A DNA stretch of 64,000 bases from Pleurocapsa sp. FMAR1 (GTDB taxonomy: Bacteria; Cyanobacteriota; Cyanobacteriia; Cyanobacteriales; Xenococcaceae). Location: NCBI RefSeq assembly GCF_963665995.1, contig NZ_OY762512.1:868001-932000 (forward strand), read 5' to 3'. A program made the translations under genes and the position numbers. Numbering within the stretch: position 1 is the first letter of the stretch; every line of letters begins with the position of its first letter. Below the pieces are notes generated by a model. That model made no database searches, was not told the origin of the DNA, and saw nothing but the letters and a program-made list of their open reading frames with translations. Below are positions 55,088-63,058 of this stretch, piece after piece.

Positions 55088-55473
55088 TTTATTGTTTGGT
55101 TAATGTAAGCTATTGCTTGCACTTGCTATCTATATAGTAATTTTTTTAAATCGAGACAGTGTAAGTATTTATTTTAAGATAACGTCACAAAAGTCACTAG
55201 ACTAAAATATTCTATAGGTATCTAAAGACTATTTTAGCTAATCGTGATGCGTTTGCCTCATTGGAGCATGAATAATACCTTTTGGCAAGACGGTTTAGAC
55301 GTGATTGGCGGTAGAACAGATAGGAATACATTTAAAATTAAGAATTAAACTTTAGATTCAAATTGCCGTGTGTATTACCCTCAAACTGAGCTAAAACGGG
55401 TATGTATAAAAAAACCCAAGCAGTTTTTATCTATTTGAGGTGTTAATCTCCAGATATAAAATGGATATTTTAA

Positions 55474-55823
55474 GATTGTGCCGTAGCTATTGGCGACCTA
55501 ACAACCCAACAAAATCAAGCTATCTACAAGTTATTAACAGGATTAAATTTTCGCCAAACCAGTGCAGTGCTAAATTTAGATAATAAGGCGATCGCCTTAT
55601 TATCTCCCTCGATCCTAGATCGGGATATTATTGTCCGAGATCCCAATCCTCCATTTGACAAATTACCTAGACTGCCTCAGCAAGAAAGCGACAAAGCATC
55701 AAAGCATCATTAAATCCTAGTTGGTCAGATGATAATAACAATAGTGGGTTTGATACTAATGTTCATAGCCAAGGTACGCCTTCAGTTACTCAGTGTAATT
55801 CGACAATATCTTCAATAAAATAA
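55474..55823 (+). pseudogene. Hypothetical gene remnant broken by an 8-bp tandem duplication
   Basis: An open frame without start runs from 55474 to TAA 55711-55713 (DLTTQQNQAIYKLLTGLNF; ILDRDIIVRDPNPPFDKLP). An 8-bp repeat AAAGCATC at 55693-55700 is followed by an identical copy at 55701-55708. Removing one copy restores the frame, giving KASLNPSWSDD and continuing to TAA at 55821-55823. A separate 33-codon frame at 55247-55348 (begins MRLPHWSMNNTFWQDG) may be a further piece of the same or another gene. I do not recognise the family. Confidence 0.6.
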
Positions 55824-55840
55824 TTTCTTTACCAAAAATT

Positions 55841-55869
55841 GCGATCGCGGAGCTAGCCGTAGGCATCGC
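55841..55869. repeat. HIP1-linked short repeat
   Basis: GCGATCGC followed by GGAGCTAGCC and GTAGGCATCGC. This combination is the sort of short dispersed cyanobacterial repeat seen near HIP1 sites. It sits between the broken gene and the argS stop. Confidence 0.5.
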
Positions 55870-55914
55870 TTTATTAATAATTCGCAGAATTTAAATAATA
55901 AATCTCAATTAAAA

Positions 55915-57672
55915 TTACATTCTTTCCAAGACATTGATACCCAACAATGACAATCCTAATTTAATCGTACGTGCTGTTAAATTAGCCAAGATTAGGCGAG
56001 ATGTGCGCTGGGGTTCATCTGCTTGAAGAACAGGACATTGATCGTAAAATTGATTAAACTTTTGACTTAGTTCAAACAAATACAAGCAAATACGGTTGGG
56101 TAATAAATCTTTTTCTACATCTTTAAGAACTTCTTCAAACTGTAAAATATGTTTGGCTAAAGTTAATTCGCTGGCTTCTGCTAATGTAATCTTGGCATCA
56201 GATAATTTTTTTAAATCAACATTGCCTTTGCGACTAATTCCCTGTACTCTTACGTAAGCGTAAAGTAAATATGGTGCAGTATTTCCCTTAAGATCTAGCA
56301 TTTTATCGTAGCTAAATCTATAGTCAGAGGTGCGATTTTGGCTCAAATCTGCATATTTAACTGCACTGATGCCGATGACTTCAGCAGACTCGTTGATAAA
56401 TTCTGGGGTTTCGGTTCGTTTTTCGGCGATAAACCTTGCTTTTAAATCAGCGCGCACTCTTTCAATTGCTTCGTTTAGTAAATCTTTGAGCTTAATAGCT
56501 TCCCCTGAACGAGTTTTCAGCTTCTTACCATCTTCGCCTAAAATCAGACCAAATTCTGCATGAACAAAGTTATGCCCATCTGTAATCCATCCTGCACGTT
56601 TGCCTACCTGAAAAATTTGGGCGAAATGATTATTTTGTTCTGAACCAACGGGATAAATGACTCGTTGTGCCTTGTCTTCTCTAACTCGATGACGAATAGC
56701 TGCTAAATCTGTAGTAGCATAATTGTAGCCACCATCTGACTTTTTAACAATCAAAGGCAAAGGATTCCCCTCGCGATTGGTAAAACCTTCTAAGAAAACG
56801 CACATCGCACCTTCGCTTGCTTCTAAAAGACCGAGTCGATCTAGTTCTTGCAAAGTTTGGGAGAGAAAAGGATTATAGAAAGATTCTCCTCGTTCGATAA
56901 TAGAAGACAGTCCCATTAAATCGTAGATCTGACGATAAGAACGACTAGACAATTCACAAACAATTTTCCAGGCTTTAATTGTTTTTTCATCTCCTGCCTG
57001 TAATTCCACAACTGCTTGGCGAGAAGCATCCCGAAAGGTTTCGTCTTCGTCAAATCTTTTCTTTGCCTGACGATAAAAAGTAGACAACTCTCCCAAATTC
57101 ATTTCTTGCTCAGATGCTAATGCTTCAGGATAAGCTTCTCTTAGATAAGCAATCAACATTCCAAAAGGTGTACCCCAATCGCCTATATGACTTATACGTA
57201 GAACATCATGACCAATAAATTCTAAAATCCTACTCAGACATTCACCAATAATCGCCGATCGCAAATGTCCCACGTGCATTTCTTTGGCAACATTAGGACT
57301 GGGGTAATCAACTATGACTCGTTGAGGATTTTGAGTCGGTTCAATACCTAATCTTTTGTCGGCCTGGATTTTACGTAGCAATTCCCCAATGTAATTAGAT
57401 TTTAGCGTAAAGTTGATAAAACCTGATCCTGCGATTATGGGAGTTTCGCACATATCTGCTAGCTGAAGCCGATCGATGAGCGATTGGGCGATCGCTCTAG
57501 GATTTTGCTTGAGAGGTTTAGCTAAGGATAGAGCAACGTTAGACTGATAGTCACCAAACTTAGGATTATTTGTCGGCGCAATCAAAGGATCTGTATCTGC
57601 CAATTCTGCACCAAAGGCAGCAACCAGAGCTTGGCTAACAGAATCTTGAAGCTGTTTTAGTATAGAAGTCAT
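55915..57672 (-). CDS. argS: Arginyl-tRNA synthetase
   Basis: 585 residues, class I synthetase. The N-terminal Add-1 domain is followed by [15 protein letters not shown], which contains the HIGH-type motif (HVGH), [12 protein letters not shown], and [16 protein letters not shown]. The KMSKS loop is replaced by LKTRSG, as usual in ArgRS. The DALR anticodon-binding domain begins near YAYVRVQGI and the protein ends in [14 protein letters not shown], typical. The start at 57672 ([12 protein letters not shown]) fits the family. The 240 bases upstream hold a short AGCTCTAAGCC-type repeat near 57722 and no gene. Confidence 0.96.
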   Translation of the reverse strand: MTSILKQLQDSVSQALVAAFGAELADTDPLIAPTNNPKFGDYQSNVALSLAKPLKQNPRAIAQSLIDRLQLADMCETPIIAGSGFINFTLKSNYIGELLRKIQADKRLGIEPTQNPQRVIVDYPSPNVAKEMHVGHLRSAIIGECLSRILEFIGHDVLRISHIGDWGTPFGMLIAYLREAYPEALASEQEMNLGELSTFYRQAKKRFDEDETFRDASRQAVVELQAGDEKTIKAWKIVCELSSRSYRQIYDLMGLSSIIERGESFYNPFLSQTLQELDRLGLLEASEGAMCVFLEGFTNREGNPLPLIVKKSDGGYNYATTDLAAIRHRVREDKAQRVIYPVGSEQNNHFAQIFQVGKRAGWITDGHNFVHAEFGLILGEDGKKLKTRSGEAIKLKDLLNEAIERVRADLKARFIAEKRTETPEFINESAEVIGISAVKYADLSQNRTSDYRFSYDKMLDLKGNTAPYLLYAYVRVQGISRKGNVDLKKLSDAKITLAEASELTLAKHILQFEEVLKDVEKDLLPNRICLYLFELSQKFNQFYDQCPVLQADEPQRTSRLILANLTARTIKLGLSLLGINVLERM

Positions 57673-57911
57673 GATAATAGCTGGAAACCTTAAATTTGAT
57701 GTGTATAAATGTCTGTATGTAGCTCTAAGCCTTAAGCTCCTGGCTCTAAGCTTTCTTTTGTAAATTATTAAATCAACTAACAGAAAAAATACTTAAAGTA
57801 GATGAGCCGTTATTATCCAGAATAATTAATTTATCATCAATCTAGCTAGTAGAATGTCGATCTTCCATAATTATCAGTAACTGTGTTTACTACTCCCTAC
57901 TTTCTATCTCC

Positions 57912-58703
57912 CTAATTATTTTGTGTAGACATCAAGATTGAACCCTGATGGGCTTGAGGAGCAGATACATCTTCAACAGTTATAGCAACTATCTTAATTG
58001 TTTTGGGTTCAAGATAGGGTTGTGGAACAGCAATTTCCTGAGCAAAATAGCCTGAATCGTTGACTTGAAATACCGCAGTTAAAATAGCTCCTTTCTCATC
58101 TGTGGTATAGGGAACATCTTTACCTACCACTGTCCATAGAGCATAAGCTTTTTCTGGAGGTAAAGGCGGTAAATTATTAACGTTGAGGGTAGCATTTAGC
58201 CGATCTGGGGAGACAACTAACTTAGCTGTTGATTTTTTAGCTGCATCTTCGCTCTTTAATAAATAGGTAAGTTGATCGCTCTGTGTATCTGTCTGCGTAT
58301 CTGTTGTTTGTGCGGTTTGAATAGATTCCCATAAACGATAGTTAGCAATACCTAATGTCGTAATTGCAGCTATGGCGATCACACCTAAAATTTTGTTCCA
58401 GGGTAATTTAGACTTTGAAGTTACAGTACTTTCTGAGTTGCTAGCGGTCGAAAGTGCTGCTTGTGTATTTGCTGTCTGAGAACTAGCTGCTATTAAAATA
58501 CGATCGCGAAGGGTCGCCGTCGGCGTTACTTCTGGAGGAGCGTAAGCCAAATCTAAAGCTTCTTGCATAGCTGTAACCTGCTCTATTAAATCAGGATTTT
58601 CGGTTAGCATTTCTTTAAATAGTAAAGCTTCGGCAGGACTTAAGTTGCCTAATACATAGCCCGAAACTAATAATTGTTCGCATTCTGGAGGTAGTGTTGA
58701 CAT
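57912..58703 (-). CDS. Anti-sigma factor (RskA-like), membrane-bound
   Basis: 263 residues. N-terminal helical anti-sigma domain (ECEQLLVSGYVLGNLSPAEALLFKEML), lacking the HxxxCxxC zinc site; one membrane segment near residues 103-122 (ILGVIAIAAITTLGIANY); then an outer RskA-type beta domain (~150-260; ALWTVVGKDVPYTTDEKGA; KIVAITVEDVSAPQAHQGSI). It starts 4 bases after the sigma gene stop, so the pair is cotranscribed and this protein likely restrains the sigma factor until a signal outside the membrane is received. Confidence 0.9.
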   Translation of the reverse strand: MSTLPPECEQLLVSGYVLGNLSPAEALLFKEMLTENPDLIEQVTAMQEALDLAYAPPEVTPTATLRDRILIAASSQTANTQAALSTASNSESTVTSKSKLPWNKILGVIAIAAITTLGIANYRLWESIQTAQTTDTQTDTQSDQLTYLLKSEDAAKKSTAKLVVSPDRLNATLNVNNLPPLPPEKAYALWTVVGKDVPYTTDEKGAILTAVFQVNDSGYFAQEIAVPQPYLEPKTIKIVAITVEDVSAPQAHQGSILMSTQNN

Positions 58704-58707
58704 GATG

Positions 58708-59307
58708 TTATGACTGCCTCCTAGGATTTGTCAGAGCCAGACGTAATTTAAGTAAGCCACGACGGGTTCTCGACTTCACCGTTCCTAATGCAGTACTTAG
58801 TCTCGTAGCAATTTCTGACTGGCTTAATCCTTGATAGTACGCCATTCTTAATACTTCTCTTTCTTCGGTTGATAGCTGTTCTAAAGCCTTTAAGACTTCT
58901 TGCGATCGCTCTAGTTGAGCAACCTCTTCCATGGGACTTCCAGACAACAATTGCTCATTTTGATTTGCTGCTTGATGGCGAAGTTTTTGTTGTCTTCTAG
59001 TGCGGGTTCTGAGGCGATCTAAGGCACGCGATCGCGTTAAGATTCTTAAGTATGTGCGTAAACTCCCTCGCTGAGGATCGTAAGCAGAATTCTTAGTCAG
59101 ACTTAGAAAAACATCTTGAGTCAAGTCTTCTGCTTCGGCTGTATTAGCTAGTAAATGCAACGCTATCCCATAAACCAAGGTGGCATGGCGATCGTACAAA
59201 GTAGCTAGAGCATCGGTTTCTCCATTTTGCAGCCGCAAAAACAAGTCTGCATCAGTCTGATTGGGATTCTCATCCTCAAAATAATGACTGGAGGGTTCAG
59301 GAGACAT
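58708..59307 (-). CDS. ECF-type (group 3) RNA polymerase sigma factor
   Basis: 199 residues. Region 2: LFLRLQNGETDALATLYDRHATLVYGIALHLL, AEAEDLTQDVFLSLTKN and YDPQRGSLRTYLRILTRSRALDRLRTRTRRQQ. Region 4: ALEQLSTEEREVLRMAYYQGLSQSEIATRLSTALGTVKSRTRRGLLKLR, a clear helix-turn-helix. It matches SigG/RskA-linked ECF sigma factors. Its partner anti-sigma follows. The start at ATG 59307 is one choice; a short acidic lead precedes region 2. Self-regulation is common for such pairs but no promoter could be read here. Confidence 0.93.
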   Translation of the reverse strand: MSPEPSSHYFEDENPNQTDADLFLRLQNGETDALATLYDRHATLVYGIALHLLANTAEAEDLTQDVFLSLTKNSAYDPQRGSLRTYLRILTRSRALDRLRTRTRRQQKLRHQAANQNEQLLSGSPMEEVAQLERSQEVLKALEQLSTEEREVLRMAYYQGLSQSEIATRLSTALGTVKSRTRRGLLKLRLALTNPRRQS

Positions 59308-59391
59308 ATGTAACGATTAAGAAATATGGCATTGTTACATAATATCTTTTCTTGGCGTTGCACAGTTAAAATATGATAAATGCTATTAACT

Positions 59392-59451
59392 ATGCAGTGT
59401 CCTAAATGCGAATCAAAGAAAACAGTCAAAAATGGTCGGCGCAAAAGTAAG
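59392..59451 (+). pseudogene. Possible IS1-type transposase (InsA-like) N-terminal stub
   Basis: ATG at 59392 begins MQCPKCESKKTVKNGRRKSK, matching the CxxC zinc-ribbon start of InsA-like proteins of IS1-family elements. The homology stops at the point where the repeat island begins, and the frame then runs through palindromic repeats to a stop about 40 codons later. I read it as the truncated 5' end of a transposase gene. A short unrelated zinc-ribbon protein cannot be excluded. Confidence 0.45.
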
Positions 59452-60250
59452 CACCCTCGACACTTCCTTCAAGTCGGTGAAAGCCAAGGCGCGTTTTGGG
59501 GTGAATATTCACACACGGCGCGTTTGGCGAGACAGCCTTGCAGGAACGGCGGCTTATGAAACTTCATACTCAACAGGCGAGTGGAATAGCGCTTGGGTCT
59601 GTTGCGCGGCTTCCCCGCGTTGAAGAACTGAACAAAGACAGCTTGGGTTTCCCAAGCATTTCCTCGCCTCAAAACGCGCCTTGGCTTTCCCTCCGCAGAC
59701 GAACGAAGGACTTGTACGCACGTACTTGTACGCACGTACTGTCGAGGGCGGCTCAGAGTATTCTGTCCCAACAGGCGAGTGGAACAAGCGGTCAGACCCC
59801 CTTCGGGTTCGTGCCTTTGCTCAAGTCGGGGAACCCTTTCAGCATTTGCTCATGGGGGAAACCCCCAAGACCGCAATGCTTCACCGCGTCGCCGTCACAA
59901 AGGCTTTAGCCGCATGTAGTCAGACCCCGCCTCGGCGTAAGACGCAAGGGAATGCTGACTTAGCAAGGGAACGCTGACCAAGACAGCCCCCGTTTAGGGG
60001 GCGTTTCCTCGCCTCAAAAACTGCCGTTTGCAACGCAAGTGTCTCACCAACGCAACTGCTTCACCGCAACGGTTTGGTCTCGCCAAACGCGCCGTACAAA
60101 GAGGAGACACGGACTCGGATGCAAGCTCCGAGTAGTAAGTGCCGTCGACTGTCGAGGGCGAGTTTAAGACTCCGACCTCGACAGTCGTCACGGGGCGATC
60201 GCCCCATCGTCTGCGAAGCAGACTTGTGAAGCTTCGCTTCAGGTATTAAG
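59452..60250. repeat. Dense palindromic repeat island
   Basis: About 800 GC-rich bases. A 20-bp perfect inverted repeat joins 59479-59498 with 59670-59689. A 14-bp tandem pair of CTTGTACGCACGTA lies at 59711-59738. ACAGGCGAGTGGAA occurs near 59572 and again near 59770. ACTGTCGAGGGCG occurs at 59738-59750 and 60148-60160, and inverted at 61077-61089. CCTCGCCTC recurs near 59662 and 60006. Several frames on both strands are open only because of repeat composition and have no protein-like character. Confidence 0.8.
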
Positions 60251-60315
60251 TAGAGTTCAAGACTCTATTTAATTGGTACTAGCAAGCGTGGTACCCAGCG
60301 CACCAGACTAATTAC

Positions 60316-60552
60316 TTATTTATTATCCTTTATTTTGACTGTACGGGGCTTGAATTCGATACCAATATCGTAACTTCTTTTGAATTTGGAAAACTTAGAT
60401 TGCCCTGAAAAGAAACGACGAAAAGCATTATCTTGATGTCTAATTGATTGCTGTAAAACATCTGAGCTTACATCAGCATACCAAGCTTTAGTTTGTCGCC
60501 AAGACGTTGCCAAAGAAGAATGTATTTCAACTGCTGAACGACGAGGGTTAAA
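60316..60552 (-). pseudogene. IS200/IS605 tnpB fragment
   Basis: The minus frame ending at 60316 encodes SLATSWRQTKAWYADV, VLQQSIRHQDNAFRRFF, GQSKFSKFKRS and PRTVKIKDNK, the early part of TnpB (the segment before the RuvC core). Both ends are missing: the N-terminus stops at the junction near 60552-60598, and the rest of the protein after KDNK is gone. It is divergent from the tnpA piece, as in IS605-type elements. TnpB is an RNA-guided nuclease in intact elements; this one lacks its catalytic part. Confidence 0.75.
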
Positions 60553-60598
60553 AGGTTTGTTTTTTTTGCCTCGCCTTTTACTGGGGTTATCTTCTTTA

Positions 60599-60970
60599 TA
60601 CAGAAAGAAGGTGATCGATGCAGTTATGTTGAAGCGATTAGAAGAAATATTTGCTGATACCTGCAAGAAGTGGGGCTGTGAATTAAAAGAATTTAACGGG
60701 GAAAATAATCATTGTCATCTATTGATAGCAATCAATCCCAAAGCTCAGATAAGTGCTTTTGCTAATAATCTCAAAACAGTCTCATCTCGGCGTATCAGGA
60801 AAGAATTTTCCACTAGATGCGGTCAGTTCTATCACCAGCCTGTATTTTGGAAGATAGGCTACTTTGTTTCCTCTATTGGCGGTGCTAATCTAGAGACAGT
60901 AAAAAAGTATATCCAACAACAAGATTCCCCTACTCAAAGAGTCGATCGTTCGCGATTCCCCTACACCTAA
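60599..60970 (+). pseudogene. IS200/IS605 tnpA (Y1 transposase), 5'-truncated
   Basis: Homology begins at YRKKVIDAVMLKRLEEIF and runs through CKKWGCELKEFNGENNHCHLLIAI with the HUH metal site as HCH, NNLKTVSSRRIRKEF, QPVFWKIGYFVSSIGG and the catalytic Tyr in VKKYIQQQDSP. About 25 N-terminal residues normal for TnpA (the HLVF.TKYRRK strand) are missing and replaced by DNA at the junction with the tnpB fragment. A TTG at 60557 leaves the frame open but gives no proper N-terminus. The protein ends ~10 residues beyond the usual end. Confidence 0.75.
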
Positions 60971-60984
60971 GCCCTACATCCTTA

Positions 60985-61170
60985 TCGGCGGCTTTTTTAA
61001 GGCGGCTTTTCTGTGACCAAGGACTTGTCCGCAGGTAGCTTCCCACCCAACCTCGACAGTTCTTACGAAAGTTGCTCGCCCTCGACAGTACATGCGGCTT
61101 AAGCCTTTATAAGCCCCGAACCGAACCCGCGCAACGGACTCAGATGCGGACGAAGCGTCCTTTCTCACCG
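60985..61170. repeat. Short repeats flanking the IS605 remnant
   Basis: GGCGGCTTTT occurs twice near 60987 and 61001. GGACTTGTCCGC at 61021-61032 is the inverse of a 12-mer at 25180-25191. CCTCGACAGT occurs at 61051-61060 and within CGCCCTCGACAGT at 61077-61089, the inverse of two copies on the other side of the element. Confidence 0.7.
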
Positions 61171-61189
61171 CTTTCCGATTTAAAGTTTT

Positions 61190-61282
61190 CTAAAATAGCT
61201 CGATAATTTGAGCGATTCTTTCGATGGAGATCGCCTGTCTTTCTTTGATATTCCGAAGTGCTTCAGTTTGCTCTGGAGTCAT
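61190..61282 (-). CDS. Candidate small protein, 30 codons
   Basis: ATG at 61282 overlaps the stop of the upstream gene in a TAATG arrangement, typical of translational coupling. The product, beginning MTPEQTEALRNIKERQ and ending IAQIIELF, looks like one or two helices. It is part of a module whose main gene is disrupted, so it may no longer be made. No family recognised. Confidence 0.35.
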   Translation of the reverse strand: MTPEQTEALRNIKERQAISIERIAQIIELF

Positions 61283-62133
61283 TACTTTCTTAATACTCCT
61301 TCTACAATTGCAGATTCAATTCCACTTCTAGACTGATGTTTATACATCAGAGCGATAAATTGGTCTGGGGTAAATTCAACGCAAAAACTGACAGATTCAA
61401 CTGGCTTAATATCTTGAGGGGAGACTACATAAGAGCCATACCCCAGAATTGAAACATTGAAGTTGCATCCAGTTTCAGTTAGCGCGGTAATAGTTCCAAA
61501 ACTATGATTGGCTAACTTCAATTTTTCTGATACGCCATCAAAGTTAGATAGCTGCAATTTAATTAGCTGCCCTACCTTGAATTGCTCGATCAATTTCTTA
61601 TTAGACGTAGTAACTTGATGCACAGCTTCTTTAACTAATGCTGCAGAAGGATTATTGCCCTTGGCTAATTCCACAGCCTTTTTCCATGCTTCAGGTTGTT
61701 TTTCTGAAGATACTTTAGCTAATTCTCTGGTAACTCTTCCTGATTAAGGTATAGGCAAAACTGATGTATAGTCAGTTGATTGATAGGCGATTGGCAAAAA
61801 GTGTCCCCTATGGGGGACACTTCTTGGAACAGTTTCTTTAACGGAGACAAAGGCGTGAGCCGCATGTGCTCCGCAACGAACTGTTCCGCTTTTTTTTGCT
61901 TCAATTATGTTGTTAACTACTTCTGCCGAATCAATTAATCGATAAGCTTGCGACTTGCCCATATTCCAACGCTCCTTTAAATACTGATTGAAATTTGAGT
62001 ATCCCACATCTTTATAAAGTTGGCGATCGCGTATCTTCGCCAAAGCTTCCCCCACTCGGTAAAAAATTTCTAGTCCCTGCTTAACAATGTGTTCGAGTTT
62101 ATCTAGGTCTTGTTTATCAAAAAGCTTTAAGCT
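61282..62133 (-). pseudogene. Plasmid/phage-type DNA-associated protein gene with an internal stop
   Basis: One minus-strand frame is open from just after a TAG at 62134-62136 to TAA at 61282-61284 except for one TAA at 61744-61746. The upstream part reads LEIFYRVGEALAKIRDRQLY then QYLKERWNMGKSQAYRLIDSAEVV, a pattern I know from plasmid- and phage-borne proteins related to partition or KilA-like proteins; after the stop it resumes with VTRELAKVSSEKQPEAWKKA and a KOW-like beta segment. A CAA-to-TAA change would explain the stop. A palindromic insert lies between. The true start is missing because repeats abut the 5' end. Confidence 0.6.
61799..61822. repeat. Perfect hairpin inside the disrupted gene
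   Basis: AAGTGTCCCC (61799-61808) pairs with GGGGACACTT (61813-61822), a 10-bp stem with a 4-base loop. Next to it GGAACAGTT near 61826 pairs with AACTGTTCC near 61879, marking a fold-back insert within the coding frame. Confidence 0.75.
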
Positions 62134-62136
62134 CTA

Positions 62137-62413
62137 GGCTCTAAGCCTTTTAGTTGACTACCTGCGTAGTAGCTTTAAACTGCACAAAGCAAAGCTTTGA
62201 GTCGCGCCTAGCGACGCAAGGCGGCTGTACCAAGCCCTGCGCTTCGTGGGTTTAAGACCCCCTTCAAGCAACCGCTTGGTGGTCTTCAATCAGGCGGGGT
62301 TTAATACCTTGTCTGATACAGCCCCAAGAGCGAAGCGCGCTTCGCTCTTGGGGCGTAAGCCCCGTGCTTATAGCTTAAGGCTTAAAGCTTATAGCTGGGG
62401 CTTCGCCCCTTTA
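62137..62413. repeat. AGCTTAAGCC-type and palindromic repeats, with a 34-bp perfect palindrome
   Basis: Composed of short units such as AAGCTTTAAGCTC, GCTCTAAGCC and GCTTATAGCTT, like those near 57722. At 62321-62354 a 34-base perfect palindrome (half-site GCCCCAAGAGCGAAGCG) occurs, followed by a GGGGCTTCGCCCC hairpin near 62396. No gene. Confidence 0.8.
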
Positions 62414-62596
62414 TTAACCCAGATAATTCTTTTGCGTAGGTAGTAAATAAAAATCTCCAGACTCGGCTACAACATCAGGAGTACCATCGACTGCATATTG
62501 CGATCGCCATTTAGCTTCCGCGCGCTCGGCGGTAAAGTTAGTATCGTAATTGGAGTTGATATTTTTATAAATACCAACTCCAAAACGATCACTCAT
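62414..62596 (-). CDS. Hypothetical small protein in prophage-like region
   Basis: 60 residues: begins MSDRFGVGIYKNI and contains AERAEAKWRSQYAVDG and GDFYLLPTQKNYLG. It has no membrane segment or known motif. The balanced amino-acid use and position on the same strand as the phage gene suggest a real gene, possibly truncated at the 3' end by the repeat block that begins at its stop codon. Confidence 0.5.
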   Translation of the reverse strand: MSDRFGVGIYKNINSNYDTNFTAERAEAKWRSQYAVDGTPDVVAESGDFYLLPTQKNYLG

Positions 62597-62621
62597 AACT
62601 AGGTAGTGAGTAGTGGGTAAA

Positions 62622-63000
62622 TTATTTTTCTTTTAGTTTTTTTGTTATTGAAACTAATATTTTTATTATTACTTCTATCTCAGAAAACATCTCGGTAAAT
62701 TTAGCTCCAGAAGCTAAATTATTTTCAACAATTAATTCAATCCAATGAACGCGCTATGCCGATTGTTTCATTTGCCTCTTTTAAAGCTATTATATATTTT
62801 GATAAAAAGTCTTTGTTTGACTGTGCGAATTCTGCCTCGGAACAATTTGCACCTATTGAAGTACCAAAGCGTAAAAACTGTTTTAATAATATTTTACTTG
62901 CGTCATTGTAATGTTTTTTATTTAACTCTGTGTAAGCGTTAATTACTCTGTTAGCAAAATTTCTAGTTCTATTTTAAATTGAAATACTATTATTAATCAT
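62622..63000 (-). pseudogene. S23 four-helix-bundle protein gene, disrupted
   Basis: On the minus strand, RNFANRVINAY, QFLRFGTSIGANCSEAEFAQS, NKDFLSKYIIALKEANET then, after a frame change, HWIELIVENNLASG and a lysine-rich end match the S23/23S-rRNA-intervening-sequence four-helix family. Two lesions: an in-frame TAA early in the frame (codon 9 from the ATG at 63000), and a 13-base insert (CGGCATAGCGCGT on the minus strand, near 62740-62760) that shifts the frame; removing it gives ANETIHWIEL, the family pattern. It lies between the phage gene and a hypothetical gene. Confidence 0.65.
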
Positions 63001-63058
63001 GAAAAAAATTGAACGTCGTAACTCAATTTTACCAGTGGCAAGTAGTATTTTTTGCTAC

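Noticed and set aside
59700-60180. CRISPR-like repetition
   Set aside because: The repeats are of unequal size, partly inverted and without regular unique spacers; no cas gene is near.
59432-60191. Multiple overlapping frames in the repeat island
   Set aside because: All six frames are open for long stretches because of GC-rich repeats; none has protein-like sequence beyond the short InsA-like start.
62745-62942. Plus-strand frame antisense to the S23 gene
   Set aside because: It is the shadow of the minus-strand S23-family sequence, which has clear homology-like motifs.
62622-63000. Diversity-generating retroelement Avd-like protein
   Set aside because: The sequence follows the S23 ribosomal-intron-type family, and no reverse transcriptase or template/variable repeat pair was seen nearby.
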